Shown: positions 25,657-34,569 of the stretch, one piece after another
How positions within the stretch are numbered: position 1 is the stretch's first letter
Layout of the letters: every line of letters begins with the position of its first letter
NCBI GenBank assembly: GCA_045541475.1
Contig: JAZQJI010000040.1
Coordinates: forward strand, 62,001 to 126,000
Direction: 5' to 3'
Source: RGIG3077 sp045541475
GTDB lineage: Bacteria > Bacillota > Clostridia > Oscillospirales > Ruminococcaceae
DNA length: 64,000 nt
Position numbers and translations under genes: made by a program
The notes under the pieces: generated by a model
The model's database searches: none
Seen by the model: the letters and a program-made list of their open reading frames with translations, nothing else
Told to the model about the DNA's origin: nothing

Positions 25657-26595
25657 TCACTTTCTTTTTGCGCTTACTCTTATTCCCACAACGATAAATG
25701 CAATGCCTGCAAGTGCAAGCAAAGGTACGGGCCACCATAGTAAACCTGTTTGAGGGATATCTTCGGAAGGCGGTGGTGTTGTTGTTACAGTTGTGGTTGT
25801 GGAAGATGTGCGTGTATTTACAATTGCGTATTGTGTGCCTGTTTTGTCGTATGAAACGGTGTAGTTCTTGTCAATGTTAAGTTCTTTAACCGACCATTCG
25901 CAAGCAGTATCACCAAGCCATGAGTGCGACCAGTTGTTTGATTCGTCAAGAACAACGGTATCATACAAAACAGAATCTGCATATATCTCAATTGTAACAG
26001 CGTTGGGACGATCGCCCATGCCATTGTCGTTTACCCACATTTTTTCTACCGCATATTCTGATTCGTCAATCATGGGTTCACTCTCAACTGAGAACTTCGG
26101 GTAAGATGTTATGTTGAAAGTTTCTTCGGTATCCTCATCGATTTCAATCAAAAATGCATCAGGTGTGTATGTGTTTAAACCGATTTTAACTGAAGTTCCG
26201 CTAAGCAGATAAATACCTGTCTCAAGATTTTCAAACAGAGCAACACCGTTTTCATCAGTCGTAAGAGTGCTGATAGGAGCTATGCTGTCTGTTTTGGTGT
26301 ACATTTCAAGAGTTTCGGCAACAGAATTTATTGCAGAAGCGGATAAATCATCAAAACTTACGGGATAATCAGCAAAATCGCCATCAAGATACATATCACC
26401 GTACGGTGAGTGTGTGCCCACCCTGAAGATGTCCCATTCAATACCGTTAAGATTAACGCCGTCATAATCGCAGACAAGTTCGAGCGAACCTGTTTTGCTG
26501 TCTGCAGCAGTAACTGTAAGCGGGTATAAAAGGCATGATATTGTTGTTAATATTAACAGTATATATTTAATAAGGTTATGTCTGCTCTCAGTCAA
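25657..26595 (-). CDS. IPQTG-anchored surface protein with SpaA/Cna-B-like domains
   Basis: This 312-residue protein has a signal peptide (about 10-32). Two beta-sandwich regions follow: about 35-170, with the SpaA-like pattern TDENGVALFENLETGIYLL, and about 175-265, Cna-B-like. A Thr-rich linker leads to the sorting signal IPQTG followed by a membrane helix and SAKRK. This layout is that of wall-anchored adhesins or minor pilins. It starts at TTG 26593-26595, eight bases after GGGAGGG. It is cotranscribed with the sortase. Confidence 0.88.
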   Translation of the reverse strand: MTESRHNLIKYILLILTTISCLLYPLTVTAADSKTGSLELVCDYDGVNLNGIEWDIFRVGTHSPYGDMYLDGDFADYPVSFDDLSASAINSVAETLEMYTKTDSIAPISTLTTDENGVALFENLETGIYLLSGTSVKIGLNTYTPDAFLIEIDEDTEETFNITSYPKFSVESEPMIDESEYAVEKMWVNDNGMGDRPNAVTIEIYADSVLYDTVVLDESNNWSHSWLGDTACEWSVKELNIDKNYTVSYDKTGTQYAIVNTRTSSTTTTVTTTPPPSEDIPQTGLLWWPVPLLALAGIAFIVVGIRVSAKRK

Positions 26596-26634
26596 GCCAA
26601 ACGCCCTCCCTTGTAGATATTTCTATACACATAC

Positions 26635-26663
26635 ATTGTATCATTCTTGTATAAAAAAGTCAA
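26635..26663 (-). promoter_or_regulatory. Promoter of the surface protein-sortase unit
   Basis: On the minus strand TTGACT (26658-26663) and TACAAT (26635-26640) are separated by 17 bases. Confidence 0.72.
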
Positions 26664-26794
26664 GCCTAATAAAAATCTTTGAAATTATTTACATTAATTC
26701 TGTTATATTCGCACAAATATAGGTGCGTTTTATTGTTTGTTTTGCAATGCTGCAAAAACTTTTTATCTATGATATAATGTAATTGTCAGGTTCT

Positions 26795-26998
26795 TTAGTC
26801 ATTTTCGGACTCAAGCAAAGACTCTCTCAGATGCTTGTAAAAACAATTTTCGCTTTCGCTGTAAATGTCGTATGATACTTCCTTGTTTTGTCCAAGTGTT
26901 CCATACGCATCGATTATTTTTACACGTCCGATTATTCTTTTGCCATTGCACAAAAATCTTACTTTTTGCCCGTGTTTGTATTTTGGCTTTCCCAGCAT
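26795..26998 (-). CDS. Small basic protein of unknown function
   Basis: The 67-residue protein starts MLGKPKYKHGQKVRF. It alternates short hydrophobic and charged strands (KVRFLCNGKRIIGRVKIID, then YDIY), which would fit a small SH3-like barrel; that is only a guess. I recognise no named family. It has its own good promoter at 27032-27060 and a weak site (GGTGAT) before the ATG at 26998; an in-frame GTG at 27007 is possible. It stands alone between two divergent units. Confidence 0.65.
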   Translation of the reverse strand: MLGKPKYKHGQKVRFLCNGKRIIGRVKIIDAYGTLGQNKEVSYDIYSESENCFYKHLRESLLESEND

Positions 26999-27031
26999 CA
27001 CTATCACCTTTACCTATCAATTATATTACAA

Positions 27032-27060
27032 ATTATATCATAAACTGCGCTGTTATTCAA
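27032..27060 (-). promoter_or_regulatory. Promoter of the small basic protein gene
   Basis: TTGAAT (27055-27060), 17 bases, then TATAAT (27032-27037), read on the minus strand, about 34 bases before the ATG. Confidence 0.75.
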
Positions 27061-27117
27061 GTGAGGCTTATAAGTGTTTTTGTAATCGATATTATCGTCA
27101 TACATTTTGAAATTGCC

Positions 27118-27146
27118 TTGACAACTTACGCTAAATGTGGTATAGT
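27118..27146 (+). promoter_or_regulatory. Promoter of the nucleotide-sugar dehydrogenase unit
   Basis: A perfect TTGACA (27118-27123) and TATAGT (27141-27146) have a 17-base spacer. The leader of about 135 nt holds a hairpin, TTGGTTTAGG (27210-27219) with CCTAACCAA (27241-27249). Confidence 0.8.
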
Positions 27147-27286
27147 TAAGTGTGTGTATTTGATAAAAAATGCATTTTCCTTTTGTGCAAAATGATGATT
27201 TTTTAGCGCTTGGTTTAGGCATAATACAATATGGTTTTATCCTAACCAAAGCAGCTTGCATATATTTGAAAGGCAGGATATCGATT

Positions 27287-28537
27287 ATGAAGGATTTATA
27301 CAAAATTGCCGTTGCCGGCACGGGTTATGTCGGCTTGTCCATTGCAACATTGCTTGCGCAGAACCATGAAGTTACTGCGGTTGATATCATACCGGAAAAG
27401 GTTGATATGATTAATAACAAAAAATCACCCATTCAGGATGATTATATTGAAAAATACCTTGCTGAAAAGGAACTTAATCTTACAGCTACACTTGATGCAA
27501 AGTTGGCGTATACCGATGCTGACTTTGTTGTTATTGCAGCTCCCACCAATTATGACAGCAAGAAGAACTTTTTTGATACATCTGCCGTTGAAGCAGTTAT
27601 CAAGCTTGTTATGGAGTATAATCCTGACGCAATAATGGTTATCAAATCCACTATTCCTGTTGGTTATACAAGGGAAATCCGCGAAAAGACGGGTTCGAAA
27701 AACATTATTTTCAGCCCTGAATTTTTAAGAGAATCGAAGGCACTTTACGATAATCTTTACCCTTCAAGAATTATTGTGGGAACTGATATGGAAGATAAGC
27801 GCTTGGTTGAAGCTGCGCACACTTTTGCGGCACTTTTGGCTCAAGGCGCTATCAAAGAAAATATTGACACATTGTTTATGGGCTTTACCGAAGCCGAGGC
27901 AGTAAAGCTGTTTGCAAATACTTATCTCGCATTGAGAGTCAGCTATTTTAATGAGCTTGACACTTATGCAGAAATGAAGGGGCTTGACACCCAACAGATT
28001 ATTGATGGTGTTTGTCTTGATCCCAGAATTGGCGGACATTACAACAATCCTTCGTTTGGTTACGGTGGATATTGTCTGCCTAAGGATACAAAGCAGCTTT
28101 TGGCAAATTATAAGGATGTGCCCGAAAACCTGATTGAAGCTATTGTTGATTCTAACAGTACAAGAAAAGATTTTATTGCTGACAGAGTGTTGCAGAAAGC
28201 GGGCTATTACGGTTACGACGAAGATAATGTTTATGATGCCGGCAAGGAAAAGAACGTAGTTATCGGCGTTTACAGACTGACCATGAAAAGCAATTCCGAT
28301 AATTTCCGTCAAAGCTCTATTCAAGGTGTAATGAAGAGAGTTAAGGCAAAGGGCGCAACAGTGGTTATTTATGAGCCCACACTTAATGATGGTGACACCT
28401 TCTTCGGCAGCACCGTTGTTAATAATCTTGATAAATTCAAAAATATGTGCGATGCAATTATTGCCAACAGATACGACAGTTGCCTTGATGATGTTAAGGA
28501 AAAGGTCTACACAAGAGATATCTTTAAGAGGGATTAA
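27287..28537 (+). CDS. Nucleotide-sugar (UDP-glucose-type) dehydrogenase
   Basis: The 416-residue NAD-dependent enzyme has the Rossmann start VAGTGYVGLSIATLLAQ and the catalytic Cys in FGYGGYCLPKDTKQL near residue 261. A C-terminal substrate-binding half includes IGVYRLTMKSNSDNFRQSS. Members oxidise UDP-glucose (Ugd) or UDP-HexNAc to uronic acids for capsule or exopolysaccharide. The length and motif order fit Ugd, but the sugar cannot be fixed. ATG 27287 follows GAAAGGCAGG. A sugar transferase follows 64 bases later. Confidence 0.92.
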   Translation: MKDLYKIAVAGTGYVGLSIATLLAQNHEVTAVDIIPEKVDMINNKKSPIQDDYIEKYLAEKELNLTATLDAKLAYTDADFVVIAAPTNYDSKKNFFDTSAVEAVIKLVMEYNPDAIMVIKSTIPVGYTREIREKTGSKNIIFSPEFLRESKALYDNLYPSRIIVGTDMEDKRLVEAAHTFAALLAQGAIKENIDTLFMGFTEAEAVKLFANTYLALRVSYFNELDTYAEMKGLDTQQIIDGVCLDPRIGGHYNNPSFGYGGYCLPKDTKQLLANYKDVPENLIEAIVDSNSTRKDFIADRVLQKAGYYGYDEDNVYDAGKEKNVVIGVYRLTMKSNSDNFRQSSIQGVMKRVKAKGATVVIYEPTLNDGDTFFGSTVVNNLDKFKNMCDAIIANRYDSCLDDVKEKVYTRDIFKRD

Positions 28538-28601
28538 GATTGTTTTTTGTGATGCAATATGTGGGGTGTAACCAGGCACATTATGGGGGAGAGAAAACTT
28601 T

Positions 28602-29315
28602 ATGGATTCACTGAATACTGCTGTAAATGCAACCTCTGCGGGTTTGTCTGCAGAGCATATTAAAATAGATAAGGCTCCCGTTCTTGATAGAGAAAGTGTG
28701 AATGCCGATCGTGCTTACAATGTGTTTAAGCGTGTTCAGGATGTGTTTTTTTCTCTTTTGGCGTTGGTAGTTTTAGGTGTGCCCATGCTAATTGTGGCGT
28801 TGGTTATATATATCGATAGCCCCGGGGCGTCACCCTTTTTTGCACAGCAGCGTGTGGGTAAGGACGGGCGTGTTTTCAAATTTTGGAAATTTCGTTCGAT
28901 GATTCCCGATGCTGAATCAAAACTGAATGATCTTTTACATAAAAACGAGATGGACGGTCCCGTTTTTAAAATCAAAGATGATCCGAGAATTACGCGTGTG
29001 GGTAAGTTTATTCGTAAGACAAGCATTGATGAACTGCCACAGCTTTGGAATATTTTGAAGGGTGATATGAGTATTGTGGGACCGCGACCTGCATTGCCGC
29101 GTGAAGTTGAACAATACGGTGAATATGAAAATCAGCGATTGTACATAACGCCCGGTCTTACGTGTTATTGGCAGGTACAGCCCAGAAGAAACGATTTGAG
29201 CTTTGAAGAATGGCTTGAACTTGATATTAAATATATTAAGGAAAGAAACTTTTTTGTTGATTGGAAGATTATTTTTAAAACTGTTGGTACGGTTTTAGGC
29301 GGCGAAGGCGAGTAA
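28602..29315 (+). CDS. Polyprenyl-phosphate sugar-1-phosphate transferase
   Basis: This 237-residue bacterial sugar transferase puts the first sugar phosphate on undecaprenyl phosphate, starting an exopolysaccharide or glycan repeat. A membrane segment lies near residues 48-70. The family motifs follow in order: QQRVGKDGRVFKFWKFRSM, RITRVGKFIRKTSIDELPQLWNIL and MSIVGPRPALPREV. It lacks the extra N-terminal helices of WcaJ, so it is the short (PglC/WbaP-core) type. It forms a unit with the dehydrogenase upstream, and purB follows 24 bases later. Confidence 0.93.
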   Translation: MDSLNTAVNATSAGLSAEHIKIDKAPVLDRESVNADRAYNVFKRVQDVFFSLLALVVLGVPMLIVALVIYIDSPGASPFFAQQRVGKDGRVFKFWKFRSMIPDAESKLNDLLHKNEMDGPVFKIKDDPRITRVGKFIRKTSIDELPQLWNILKGDMSIVGPRPALPREVEQYGEYENQRLYITPGLTCYWQVQPRRNDLSFEEWLELDIKYIKERNFFVDWKIIFKTVGTVLGGEGE

Positions 29316-29339
29316 AGTCGCTTTGTTTGGAGGATTTTT

Positions 29340-30773
29340 ATGCACAACACTTATCAAAGCCCGTTTTGTACAAGATATGCCAGCAAGGAAATGCAATATA
29401 TCTTTTCAGCGGATAAAAAATTTACCACTTGGAGAAGACTTTGGGTTGCTTTGGCAAGAGCTGAGTATGAGCTTGGTCTGCCGCCGATAACTAAGGAACA
29501 GGTGGACGAGCTTGAAGCAAATATCAATAATATTGATTATGAAGTAGCGGCACAGCGTGAAAAACAGGTTAGGCATGATGTAATGGCGCACGTTTACACC
29601 TATGAACTTTGTTGCCCCAAGGCAAAAGGTATAATTCACCTTGGCGCAACATCGTGCTACGTGGGCGATAATACCGATGTTATCATCATGCGCGATGCCA
29701 TGCAGATTGTTCGCCGCAAGCTTATTTGTGTGCTTGCAAATCTTGCAAAATTTGCTGATGAATATAAAAATATGCCTGCGCTTGCTTACACGCATTTACA
29801 GCCTGCACAGCTTACAACGGTTGGCAAGCGTGCAACACTTTGGATGAACGAACTTTTGATGGACTTGGAAGAGCTTGAATACAGAATTGCTAACTTAAAG
29901 CTTCTCGGACAAAAAGGTACTACGGGTACTCAGGCATCTTTTGTGGAGCTTTTTGACGGCGATGATGAAAAAATAAACGCTTTGGAAGCAAAAATTGCAG
30001 CAGAAATGGGCTTTGATGCAGTAGTTCCCGTTTCTGGACAGACCTATTCAAGAAAGGTCGATGCTCAAATTCTTGCAACATTAAGCGGCATTGCACAGTC
30101 TGCAAGCAAGTTTGCAAATGATTTGCGTATTCTGCAAAGCTTTAAGGAAATTGAAGAACCGTTTGAAAAGAATCAGATTGGTTCATCTGCAATGCCCTAC
30201 AAGCGCAATCCTATGAGGAGCGAACGCATTACAGCACTCGCACGCTATGTTATGTGCGATGTTTCCAACGCCGCATTTACGGCAGGTACACAGTGGTTTG
30301 AAAGAACGCTTGATGACTCTGCAAATAAGCGTATTTCAATTGCCGAAGGCTTTTTGGCAGTTGATGCTATTCTCAATCTCATGATGAACGTTACAAGCGC
30401 ACTTGTTGTTTATCCTAAAATGATAAGACGCCGCATTATGAACGAACTGCCCTTTATGGCTTCTGAAAATATCATGATGAGCGCTGTTAAAAAAGGTGGC
30501 GATAGACAGGAACTTCATGAAAGAATTCGTGAATATTCCGTTATGGCGGGCAAGCGTGTTAAGGAAGAAGGGCTTGATAACAACCTTTGCGAGCTGATTT
30601 TGGCTGATCCAATGTTTAAAATCACCCGTGAAGAACTTGATGCTATTTTAAAGCCTGAAATGTTCATCGGAAGAAGTCCCAAGCAGGTTGATGAATTTCT
30701 TGCAAATTACATTAATCCCATTCTTAAGGCAAATTCTGATATTCTTGGCGAACAGGCTGAGATTAATGTTTAA
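29340..30773 (+). CDS. purB: Adenylosuccinate lyase
   Basis: PurB (477 residues) acts twice in purine synthesis, on SAICAR and adenylosuccinate. The signature loop GSSAMPYKRNPMRSE near residue 280 carries the catalytic Ser, TSCYVGDNTD and YTHLQPAQ hold the substrate-binding residues, and the length is standard. GGAGG precedes the ATG. Its placement directly after two polysaccharide genes rather than with purE-purN suggests read-through control or a chance junction. Confidence 0.96.
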   Translation: MHNTYQSPFCTRYASKEMQYIFSADKKFTTWRRLWVALARAEYELGLPPITKEQVDELEANINNIDYEVAAQREKQVRHDVMAHVYTYELCCPKAKGIIHLGATSCYVGDNTDVIIMRDAMQIVRRKLICVLANLAKFADEYKNMPALAYTHLQPAQLTTVGKRATLWMNELLMDLEELEYRIANLKLLGQKGTTGTQASFVELFDGDDEKINALEAKIAAEMGFDAVVPVSGQTYSRKVDAQILATLSGIAQSASKFANDLRILQSFKEIEEPFEKNQIGSSAMPYKRNPMRSERITALARYVMCDVSNAAFTAGTQWFERTLDDSANKRISIAEGFLAVDAILNLMMNVTSALVVYPKMIRRRIMNELPFMASENIMMSAVKKGGDRQELHERIREYSVMAGKRVKEEGLDNNLCELILADPMFKITREELDAILKPEMFIGRSPKQVDEFLANYINPILKANSDILGEQAEINV

Positions 30774-30794
30774 GATATAATAAATATAGTATTT

Positions 30795-30830
30795 CAGACC
30801 GGTTTGCAGTAATAATCCGGTCTGTTTTTT
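30795..30830 (+). terminator. Terminator after purB
   Basis: CAGACCGG (30795-30802) pairs with CCGGTCTG (30817-30824), followed by six Ts. Confidence 0.88.
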
Positions 30831-30852
30831 GTTGTTAAAAATTTTTTAGCAC

Positions 30853-30881
30853 TTGAAATTTTGTATAATAAGCGTTATAAT
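30853..30881 (+). promoter_or_regulatory. Promoter of the diacylglycerol-kinase-like gene
   Basis: TTGAAA (30853-30858), 17 bases, then TATAAT (30876-30881). Confidence 0.75.
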
Positions 30882-30956
30882 ATCTTTAGAAAAAATATAG
30901 AACAAAAGCACCACATAAAATATAGAATATACTTTGAAATTTTTACGGGGGATAAT

Positions 30957-31898
30957 ATGAAACGTGCATATTATATCATTAATCCAAACTCCGGCAAGGG
31001 AGCAATTAAGGGCAAGCTTTGCGCAATTTTTGATGGGTTGCAAAGCGGTGGATACGAAACGACTGTTTATGTAACGCGCGGCAGACTTGATGCTACTAAC
31101 GCTGCGCAAAAAGCGTGTGAAGAGAATTATGATTTGATTGTCTGTTCGGGCGGCGACGGAACTTTGAATGAAGTTGTAAACGGCATTATGAGCTCCGAAA
31201 ACAGAGTAACCTTGGGTTATATTCCCACAGGAACAATGAATGATTTTGCCAGATGCTTAAAAATTCCGCGCAACTGCGAAAAAGCCGCACTTTCGATAGC
31301 GCAGGGCAACAAATTCAGCTGTGATATAGGCAAAATTTCGGGCAGATATTTTACTTATGTTGCCTGTTTTGGCGCTTACACGGATGTTTCATATTCAACA
31401 CCGCAGCAGGTAAAGAATATATTGGGCAGTGCAGCTTATTTGCTTGAAAGCATAAAAAGCACCCTGGGCATAAGAGGGTATAATCTTAGAATTGAATATG
31501 ACGGCAACGTTATTGAAAACGAGTTTATACTTGGTATGGTTGCAAATTCAACATCGGTGGCAGGTGTAAAAATGCCCGGTGATGTATCGCTTGAAGACGG
31601 CGCTTTTGAGGTTCTGCTCATCAAAAAGCCAAAGGATTTTTTAGAGCTGCAAAAGGTAATTACAAAGCTTTTTGCTCAGGATACCAGCACGGAGTATATC
31701 CAGCTTTTAAAGGCTTCGCATATAAATATAACTTCATCAACCCCAATTGCATGGTGTATTGATGGTGAATACGGCGGTGAAAGTGATAAGGTTGAAATAG
31801 AAAATATCAACAAGGCTATAAGCATTATCGTTCCCGGCGATGATTTTGTGCATGAAGATGATACCCATACTTTTGCACACACTGAAAATGCGCAGTAA
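30957..31898 (+). CDS. Diacylglycerol kinase family lipid kinase (YegS/DgkB-like)
   Basis: The 313-residue protein shows the DAGK catalytic pattern: INPNSGKGAIKGKL at the start, the nucleotide-binding CSGGDGTLNEVVNGI near residue 66, and IPTGTMNDFARCLKI near 90. Relatives phosphorylate diacylglycerol or related lipids, recycling lipid left over from lipoteichoic-acid or membrane turnover. ATG 30957 follows a GGGGGA site. A HAD phosphatase starts 13 bases after its stop. Confidence 0.9.
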   Translation: MKRAYYIINPNSGKGAIKGKLCAIFDGLQSGGYETTVYVTRGRLDATNAAQKACEENYDLIVCSGGDGTLNEVVNGIMSSENRVTLGYIPTGTMNDFARCLKIPRNCEKAALSIAQGNKFSCDIGKISGRYFTYVACFGAYTDVSYSTPQQVKNILGSAAYLLESIKSTLGIRGYNLRIEYDGNVIENEFILGMVANSTSVAGVKMPGDVSLEDGAFEVLLIKKPKDFLELQKVITKLFAQDTSTEYIQLLKASHINITSSTPIAWCIDGEYGGESDKVEIENINKAISIIVPGDDFVHEDDTHTFAHTENAQ

Positions 31899-31911
31899 CG
31901 GACGGCAATTT

Positions 31912-32559
31912 ATGAAAAAACTTGTTATTTTTGATTTGGATGGTACTTTAGTAAATTCTATTCAAGATTTGGCTAACGCTGTTAACTTTGCACTTGTAAA
32001 TATGGGATTTCCTACTCACGATATAGACAAGTACCGCTATTTTATCGGCAACGGCACATACGTTTTGTGCCAAAGGGCGTTGCCTGAAAATCATCGAAGC
32101 AAAGATAATACAGATGCTTTGCATGAAATGTTTTCGCAGCATTACTCTGCACATTTTGCTGATAATACATACGCTTACGATGGTATTGTTCAGCTTTTGC
32201 GTGATATAAAATCCAAGGGAATAAACGTTGCCGTTGCAACCAACAAGCCTGATGTATATTGCAAGGGTTTGATAGATATTTTGTTTAAAAACAATCTTAT
32301 TGATGATGCAATAGGCAGCAATATCGGCTTTGAAAAAAAGCCTGCGCCCGAAACAACGCTTGAACTTATGCGCCGCTTTAAAGCTAATTGCGAGCAAACT
32401 CTTTTTGTGGGCGACAGCGATGTTGATATTATAACCGCCAAAAACGCAGGTGTAAAATCTGTTGGGTGCTTGTGGGGGTTCAGAACGCAGGAAGAACTGC
32501 TAAGTGCAGGCGCAGATTACATAGCCACAACCCCGAATGATATTTTAAACTGTATATAA
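31912..32559 (+). CDS. HAD-family phosphatase, phosphoglycolate phosphatase-like
   Basis: This 215-residue HAD hydrolase has nucleophile motif VIFDLDGTLVNS (Asp 8 and 10), the Thr in VAVATNKP, the Lys in FEKKPAPETTLEL and the acidic motif LFVGDSDVDIITAKNAG. The cap type and the N-terminus resemble Gph/PgpB phosphoglycolate phosphatases, but HAD substrates cannot be fixed from motifs. It is cotranscribed with the lipid kinase and ends before a bidirectional terminator. Confidence 0.9.
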   Translation: MKKLVIFDLDGTLVNSIQDLANAVNFALVNMGFPTHDIDKYRYFIGNGTYVLCQRALPENHRSKDNTDALHEMFSQHYSAHFADNTYAYDGIVQLLRDIKSKGINVAVATNKPDVYCKGLIDILFKNNLIDDAIGSNIGFEKKPAPETTLELMRRFKANCEQTLFVGDSDVDIITAKNAGVKSVGCLWGFRTQEELLSAGADYIATTPNDILNCI

Positions 32560-32564
32560 AATAA

Positions 32565-32603
32565 AAAAAGCATTAACTGATATTATTTCGGTTAATGCTT
32601 TTT
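32565..32603. terminator. Bidirectional terminator between the HAD gene and potD
   Basis: A 13-bp perfect stem, AAAAAGCATTAAC (32565-32577) with GTTAATGCTTTTT (32591-32603), has A and T tails, so it works for both convergent units. Confidence 0.85.
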
Positions 32604-32622
32604 ATCGTTTTATTACTGGAAT

Positions 32623-33738
32623 TTATGAAAGCTTTAAGCTTTCCCAAAGCGACTCGTAATAGCTTCTTGTTTCGGGGTCGATATCAGTAAACACCTGTGT
32701 GTTTGCTTTAACGCTCTCATCGGGGTAAAGATATTCATTATCCTTAAGCGAATATTCTTCATTTTCGAGTACAGCTGAGTTAGGCGAACTGTAACAGATA
32801 TATTCTGCATTGGCAAGAGCAATTTCCGGCTCGCAAAGGAAGTTGATATACATCAAAGCAGCTTCGTAATTCTGCGCATCTGCAGGAATGCATATTGCAT
32901 CTACAAAAAGGTTTGTTCCCTCTTCAGGATAAACAAATGCAAGGTCGGGGTTGTTTTCCTTCATGGTAAGAAAATCGCCTGCATAATAAGGTGCAAGAGC
33001 AGCGTTTGAACCTTCCATCTTGTTGAAAACTTCATCCATTACATATTTCTGTATAAGTGATTTTTGTTCTTGCAAAAGCTGTGCAGCTGCGTCCCAATCG
33101 GCAGTATTGGTTGTGTTTATATCCTGGCCGAGAATGAACTGAGCAATTGCAAACGCATCACGCGAATTGTTAAACATAAGGATGTTATCCTTGTACTGTT
33201 CATCCCACATTGCATTCCAGCTTGTAGGCGCCTGGCTTACCATTTTTGTGTTGTAAATAAGTCCAACCATGCCGCCTGTGTATGCAACTGAGTATTTATT
33301 TTCGGGATCGTAAGCAAGGCCCTTGTAATCATCTGTGATATATTCGTAGTTGGGTATTTTTGAAAAATCAATTTCCTGAAGCATATTTTCGCTTATCATA
33401 CGGTCAATCATGTAATCTGAAGGAATAATGATATCGTATGAAACCGAACCGCTTTTCAACTTAACGTACATATCTTCGTTGCTCTCAAAGGTGGTGTAGT
33501 TAACTTCAATACCTGTAAGCACTTCAAAAGCGCGGTTTACATCAAGTGAATCTTCACTGCCATCGGAAATATACTCGCCCCAGTTGAAAACATCAAGCGT
33601 TGTGCCTTCAAGGTCTTTTGAATATTCAGCGACGTATTCAATATCTGCAAAGTCTTCGTCGTTTCCGCACGAGGTAAATAAAGCACCTGTTGATGCGCAA
33701 AGCGCAAGCGCTGCAATAAGTGAAATATATTTTTTCAT
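32623..33738 (-). CDS. potD: Spermidine/putrescine-binding lipoprotein
   Basis: PotD (371 residues) captures polyamines outside the cell for the PotABC importer. It has a signal peptide with lipobox LFTSC (Cys near 24), the LDVFNWGEYIS start of the mature domain with its binding-site Trp and Tyr, and YDIIIPSDYMID near residue 110. It is the last gene of the operon, 18 bases after potC, with AAGGAG before the ATG. Confidence 0.95.
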   Translation of the reverse strand: MKKYISLIAALALCASTGALFTSCGNDEDFADIEYVAEYSKDLEGTTLDVFNWGEYISDGSEDSLDVNRAFEVLTGIEVNYTTFESNEDMYVKLKSGSVSYDIIIPSDYMIDRMISENMLQEIDFSKIPNYEYITDDYKGLAYDPENKYSVAYTGGMVGLIYNTKMVSQAPTSWNAMWDEQYKDNILMFNNSRDAFAIAQFILGQDINTTNTADWDAAAQLLQEQKSLIQKYVMDEVFNKMEGSNAALAPYYAGDFLTMKENNPDLAFVYPEEGTNLFVDAICIPADAQNYEAALMYINFLCEPEIALANAEYICYSSPNSAVLENEEYSLKDNEYLYPDESVKANTQVFTDIDPETRSYYESLWESLKLS

Positions 33739-33756
33739 TTGTTAGTTAATCTCCTT

Positions 33757-34569
33757 TCAGTTAGCACCTTTTTTCATGCTTTTCTTTTCTGATTTGGCCT
33801 GCACAATATTCATAACAACGAGCAATAAAAGAATTACAAAGAATATTATGCTAAAAAGTGCGTAGATATAAGGCTTAACGGGCTTTTTAGTGATTGAGTA
33901 GATAAGCGTTGGCAATGTTTGAAAATCAGAACCTGTTGTGTAGTAGCTAATTACAAAATCATCAAGAGAAAGCGTAAATGCCATAATTAAACCCGAAAGT
34001 ATGCCCGATGAAATTGCAGGAAGCACAACCTTGAAAAACGCCTGCACGGGAGTACAGCCTAAATCTTGGGCGGCTTCCATAAGGTGACTGTCGGTTTGCT
34101 TTAATTTTGGCAAAACGTTTAATATGACATAAGGTATATTAAACGTTATGTGCGCAATAAGCAGCGTGCCGAAACCGAGAAAATCCCTGGAATTAAGCAT
34201 TTTGCCAACAAACACAAAAAGTAACATTAATGATACACCCGTAATGATATCGGGGTTCATCATTGGTATATTGGTTACTGTCATGTAAGCCTTTGTGCAT
34301 ACCTTATTCTTCATGTGATAAATGCCAAGTGCGGCAAGTGTGCCGATAAGCGTTGCAAGTATTGATGACATACTTGCAAGAATAAGCGTATTTTTTAAAG
34401 CTTCGCCAATTTGACGTTTGTTGAGAAGCTCTCCGTACCAACGGAGTGAAAATCCTGTGAATACGGAAGTGCTGGCAGCTTCATTAAATGAGAATATAAC
34501 CATTACCAGCAAGGGTGCATATAAAAACAAATACACCAAAAATGTAAAAACTTTTCCGAAGGTCTTCAT
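33757..34569 (-). CDS. potC: Spermidine/putrescine ABC transporter permease
   Basis: This 270-residue permease has six membrane segments and the EAA loop EAAQDLGCTPVQAFFKVVLP near residue 167, which docks with PotA. It forms the translocation channel with PotB. Its start overlaps the potB stop by 4 bases. The Lys-rich tail (KSEKKSMKKGAN) is cytoplasmic. Confidence 0.95.
   Translation of the reverse strand: MKTFGKVFTFLVYLFLYAPLLVMVIFSFNEAASTSVFTGFSLRWYGELLNKRQIGEALKNTLILASMSSILATLIGTLAALGIYHMKNKVCTKAYMTVTNIPMMNPDIITGVSLMLLFVFVGKMLNSRDFLGFGTLLIAHITFNIPYVILNVLPKLKQTDSHLMEAAQDLGCTPVQAFFKVVLPAISSGILSGLIMAFTLSLDDFVISYYTTGSDFQTLPTLIYSITKKPVKPYIYALFSIIFFVILLLLVVMNIVQAKSEKKSMKKGAN

Noticed and set aside
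26700..26780. Plus-strand TATAAT near 26770 and a CGCAC/GTGCG hairpin near 26710-26730.
   Set aside because: There is no -35 at the right distance, no plus-strand gene follows closely, and the hairpin lacks a T run in the direction of the adjacent gene.
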